DNA of 7,882 nucleotides from Spartobacteria bacterium (GTDB taxonomy: Bacteria; Verrucomicrobiota; Verrucomicrobiae; Chthoniobacterales; UBA6821): positions 11,495-19,376 of the forward strand of contig PLEU01000164.1 of the NCBI GenBank assembly GCA_003136515.1, written 5' to 3'. Within the stretch, counting starts at the first letter, position 1; each line of letters begins with the position of its first letter. A model generated the notes under the pieces. That model was not told the DNA's origin. It ran no database searches and saw only the letters and a list, made by a program, of their open reading frames with translations. The translations under genes and the position numbers were made by a program. Positions 6,071 to 7,882 of the stretch are shown here, piece by piece.

Positions 6071-7045
6071 ATGCAAACAATTCTGGTGACCGGCGGCGCG
6101 GGCTATATTGGCAGCATTTGCGTCGAGGAACTCATCAACCATGGCTATAATGTCGCGGTCTTTGACAATCTGACCGAGGGACATCGTCTGGCTGTTGATC
6201 CGAGGGCGGAGTTTTTTCAGGGCGACCTTGCAGACATCGAGGCCATCAAGCTGGTGCTCAGGGAGTCACAGGCATCTGCGGTGATGCATTTCGCCGCGAA
6301 CGCCCTGGTGGGCGAATCCATGTCAAATCCCGGGAAATACTTCCGCAACAATGTGGCCAACGGGGTGAATCTTCTGGAGGCGATGGTGGCCGAGGGGGTG
6401 AAGAGGTTTGTTTTTTCCTCTACCTGCGCGACATTCGGCACGCCCGACAAGATGCCAATTGACGAATCTCTTATTCAGAATCCGATCAATCCCTACGGCG
6501 AATCCAAGCTGCTCTTTGAAAAAATCCTCCGCTGGTACGGGGAAATCCATGGCATAACTTATGTGGCCCTACGCTACTTCAACGCTGCGGGAGCATCGCA
6601 ACGCTTCGGCGAGGATCACCGCATCGAGACGCATCTCATCCCCAATGTCCTGAAGGTGGCACTCGGTCAGAAGGAGTCCGTCGAGATCTACGGCACGGAC
6701 TACCCTACCCCCGATGGTAGCTGCGTGCGTGACTACATCCACATCATTGATCTTGCCCAGGCGCACCTGCTGGCCCTCGAGGCGAAACAGAGTGCCTTCT
6801 ACAATCTGGGGACAGGAGGAGGCACCTCCGTCAAGGAAGTTATAGATTGCTGCAGGGCGATCACAGGCCATGCGATTCCTGCTTTGGAAAGGCCGCGTCG
6901 CGCCGGCGATCCTCCACGACTGATCGCGGGTTCCGAAAAAATACATCGCGAGTTGGGATGGAAGCCAAAGTATCAGGACATCCGCACCATCGTTGAGAGT
7001 GCCTGGGCTTGGCACGTGAAGAACCCAGAAGGGTATGGGGACTGA
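6071..7045 (+). CDS. galE: UDP-glucose 4-epimerase
   Basis: A 324-residue, full-length extended short-chain dehydrogenase/reductase that interconverts UDP-glucose and UDP-galactose in the cytoplasm using tightly bound NAD. It supplies galactose units for polysaccharide or LPS and serves the Leloir pathway. The NAD-binding Rossmann motif TGGAGYIG is at residues 7-14, and the strand end FDNLTEGH is at 31-38. HFAANALVGES (73-83) is the conserved cofactor/substrate loop. The catalytic Ser/Thr is Thr118 in SSTCATFG, and the Tyr-Lys pair is Tyr142/Lys146 in PYGESK. RYFNAAGA (168-175) and CVRDYIHIIDLA (218-229) are diagnostic of GalE, as is RRAGDPPRLIA (276-286) near the C-terminus. The frame is open upstream to an ATG at 5999, but those 24 residues precede the Rossmann strand without homology, so ATG 6071 is chosen. 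It is transcribed away from the transglutaminase gene. A related UDP-sugar epimerase activity cannot be excluded. Confidence 0.93.
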   Translation: MQTILVTGGAGYIGSICVEELINHGYNVAVFDNLTEGHRLAVDPRAEFFQGDLADIEAIKLVLRESQASAVMHFAANALVGESMSNPGKYFRNNVANGVNLLEAMVAEGVKRFVFSSTCATFGTPDKMPIDESLIQNPINPYGESKLLFEKILRWYGEIHGITYVALRYFNAAGASQRFGEDHRIETHLIPNVLKVALGQKESVEIYGTDYPTPDGSCVRDYIHIIDLAQAHLLALEAKQSAFYNLGTGGGTSVKEVIDCCRAITGHAIPALERPRRAGDPPRLIAGSEKIHRELGWKPKYQDIRTIVESAWAWHVKNPEGYGD

Positions 7046-7060
7046 GCTCTAGGAGGGGAT

Positions 7061-7140
7061 GGTGAATGGGAACAATGAAAAACGAGGGCGCGATCAATCT
7101 GTTGGGACGGAGCCCGGCCCAGTACCGTTCACCAATTTTT
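7061..7140 (+). terminator. Possible weak terminator after galE
   Basis: GGTGAATGG (7061-7069) can pair with CCGTTCACC (7125-7133) through nine pairs including one wobble, and the 3' arm is followed by AATTTTT (7134-7140). The loop of about 55 bases is far larger than in typical intrinsic terminators, so this may be fortuitous. No better candidate exists in the 121-base gap between galE and the TatD gene. Confidence 0.22.
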
Positions 7141-7166
7141 CATACTAACTTTTTCATTCATTACCC

Positions 7167-7882
7167 GTGGAGCTGATTGATACCCACGCTCATCTCGACT
7201 TTCCGGATTACGCCTCGGATCTCGAAGCGGTGATCGCACGCGCCACCGAAGCCGGCGTGACCCGTATCATATCGATCGGGACGAGTATTGAGAGCAGTAG
7301 ACGGGCGGTAGCCCTTGCAGAGCGATTCAAAAATATTTTCGCCGTGATCGGTGTGCACCCCGCGAATGTCATGAAGGAGGGGCTCAGTTTTCTTCCTGCG
7401 TTAAGGGATCTTGCGAGGCATTCCAAGGTGGTTGCCCTTGGAGAGACAGGCATAGACTACCATCACGTGCCGGAGGAGTTGAAAATGGCGAAGTCCACCG
7501 ATGATCTTGGACCCTCCTTCCACTGTCAAAGTACGGGTGACCAAGAGCGTCTGATCGACGAGGGATCTTGGAAGGCTGCGCAGGCGGATGCCTTTGCCAT
7601 GCAACTCGATTTGGCTTTGGAACTGGGCCTGAATGTTGTCATTCACCAGCGCAGTTCTTGGGAGGATACGCTTGGGGTGCTTCGTCCTTACTCCGGGAAA
7701 GTGCGGGGGGTCTTTCACTGTTTCGGGGGAACCGCAGCGGAAGCCGCTGAGGTTCGCGGGATGGGCCATCTTGTTTCCTTCACCGGTATCATCACCTTCA
7801 AGAATGCAGCACAAGTCAGGGAGACAGCCGCCAGTGTTCCGGATGACGGATACATGGTGGAGACGGATTGTCCCTATCTCGC
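7167..7882 (+). CDS. TatD-family metal-dependent hydrolase, N-terminal part
   Basis: The first 238 codons of a TIM-barrel amidohydrolase-superfamily enzyme are present; the gene runs off the window. TatD proteins are divalent-metal phosphoesterases or DNases. Visible metal and active-site motifs are DTHAHLD (5-11, His7 and His9), GVHP (62-65), GETGIDY (92-98, Glu93), VIHQR (158-162, His160), VFHCFGG (182-188, His184) and ETDCPYL (232-238, Asp234), so all expected ligands are present. The start is a GTG at 7167: an in-frame TAA at 7146 closes the frame upstream and the HxH motif follows within ten residues. No Shine-Dalgarno sequence is evident. Compared with typical TatD proteins there is extra sequence of roughly 30 residues between the GETGIDY strand and the helix before VIHQR (about residues 101-135). 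Which TatD subgroup it belongs to (TatD, YcfH, YjjV) is undecided. Confidence 0.9.
   Translation, partial: MELIDTHAHLDFPDYASDLEAVIARATEAGVTRIISIGTSIESSRRAVALAERFKNIFAVIGVHPANVMKEGLSFLPALRDLARHSKVVALGETGIDYHHVPEELKMAKSTDDLGPSFHCQSTGDQERLIDEGSWKAAQADAFAMQLDLALELGLNVVIHQRSSWEDTLGVLRPYSGKVRGVFHCFGGTAAEAAEVRGMGHLVSFTGIITFKNAAQVRETAASVPDDGYMVETDCPYL

Noticed and set aside
5869..6150. 93-codon plus-strand frame upstream of galE
   Set aside because: It starts at GTG, overlaps the galE start by 80 bases in another frame, and its product has no recognisable features.
7401..7814. 137-codon minus-strand frame opposite the TatD gene
   Set aside because: Antisense to a reading frame with all TatD metal-ligand motifs; no independent support.

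Overview
The window reads as a chromosomal segment of a Gram-negative, moderately GC-rich bacterium. A Verrucomicrobiota-like host is my best guess. It rests on three things: genes with poor or no Shine-Dalgarno sequence, a small secreted proline-rich protein of a type I associate with that phylum, and a TatD protein with an unusual insertion. This is an inference from style and not a sequence match.

Layout. (1) 1-474, plus strand: C-terminal half of a periplasmic adaptor (HlyD/MacA type) of an efflux or secretion pump. (2) 475-1008: no intact gene, but 633-949 holds a decayed bacterial Ig-like repeat region that can be read only across three frames with two stops. (3) 1009-5780, minus strand: four co-oriented genes. 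In transcription order they are a bacterial transglutaminase-like protein (5780-4902), a stand-alone DUF2126 putative amidoligase (4905-2692) overlapping it by ATGA, a small exported proline-rich protein (2563-2099) and an exported alpha/beta-hydrolase esterase (1944-1009). A compound inverted-repeat element (2013-2088) lies between the last two. (4) 5781-6070: divergent intergenic region. (5) 6071-7045, plus strand: galE, UDP-glucose 4-epimerase. (6) 7167-7882, plus strand: N-terminal 238 codons of a TatD-family metal-dependent hydrolase, GTG start, running off the window.

How it fits together. The firmest functional unit is the translationally coupled transglutaminase/DUF2126 pair. Families of this kind are predicted to make or modify peptides (amide or isopeptide chemistry), but no substrate is known. 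The circularly permuted ATP-grasp and alpha-E genes that often accompany them are not in this window. The exported proline-rich protein and the esterase share the strand but are separated by 128 bp and 154 bp, so membership of one operon is uncertain. galE (sugar-nucleotide supply for envelope polysaccharides) and tatD look like ordinary housekeeping genes. I see no CRISPR array, tRNA, rRNA, prophage or intact transposase gene. The most noteworthy items are the split amidoligase system with its altered glycine-rich motif, the REP-like double hairpin, the Ig-like pseudogene and the TatD insertion.
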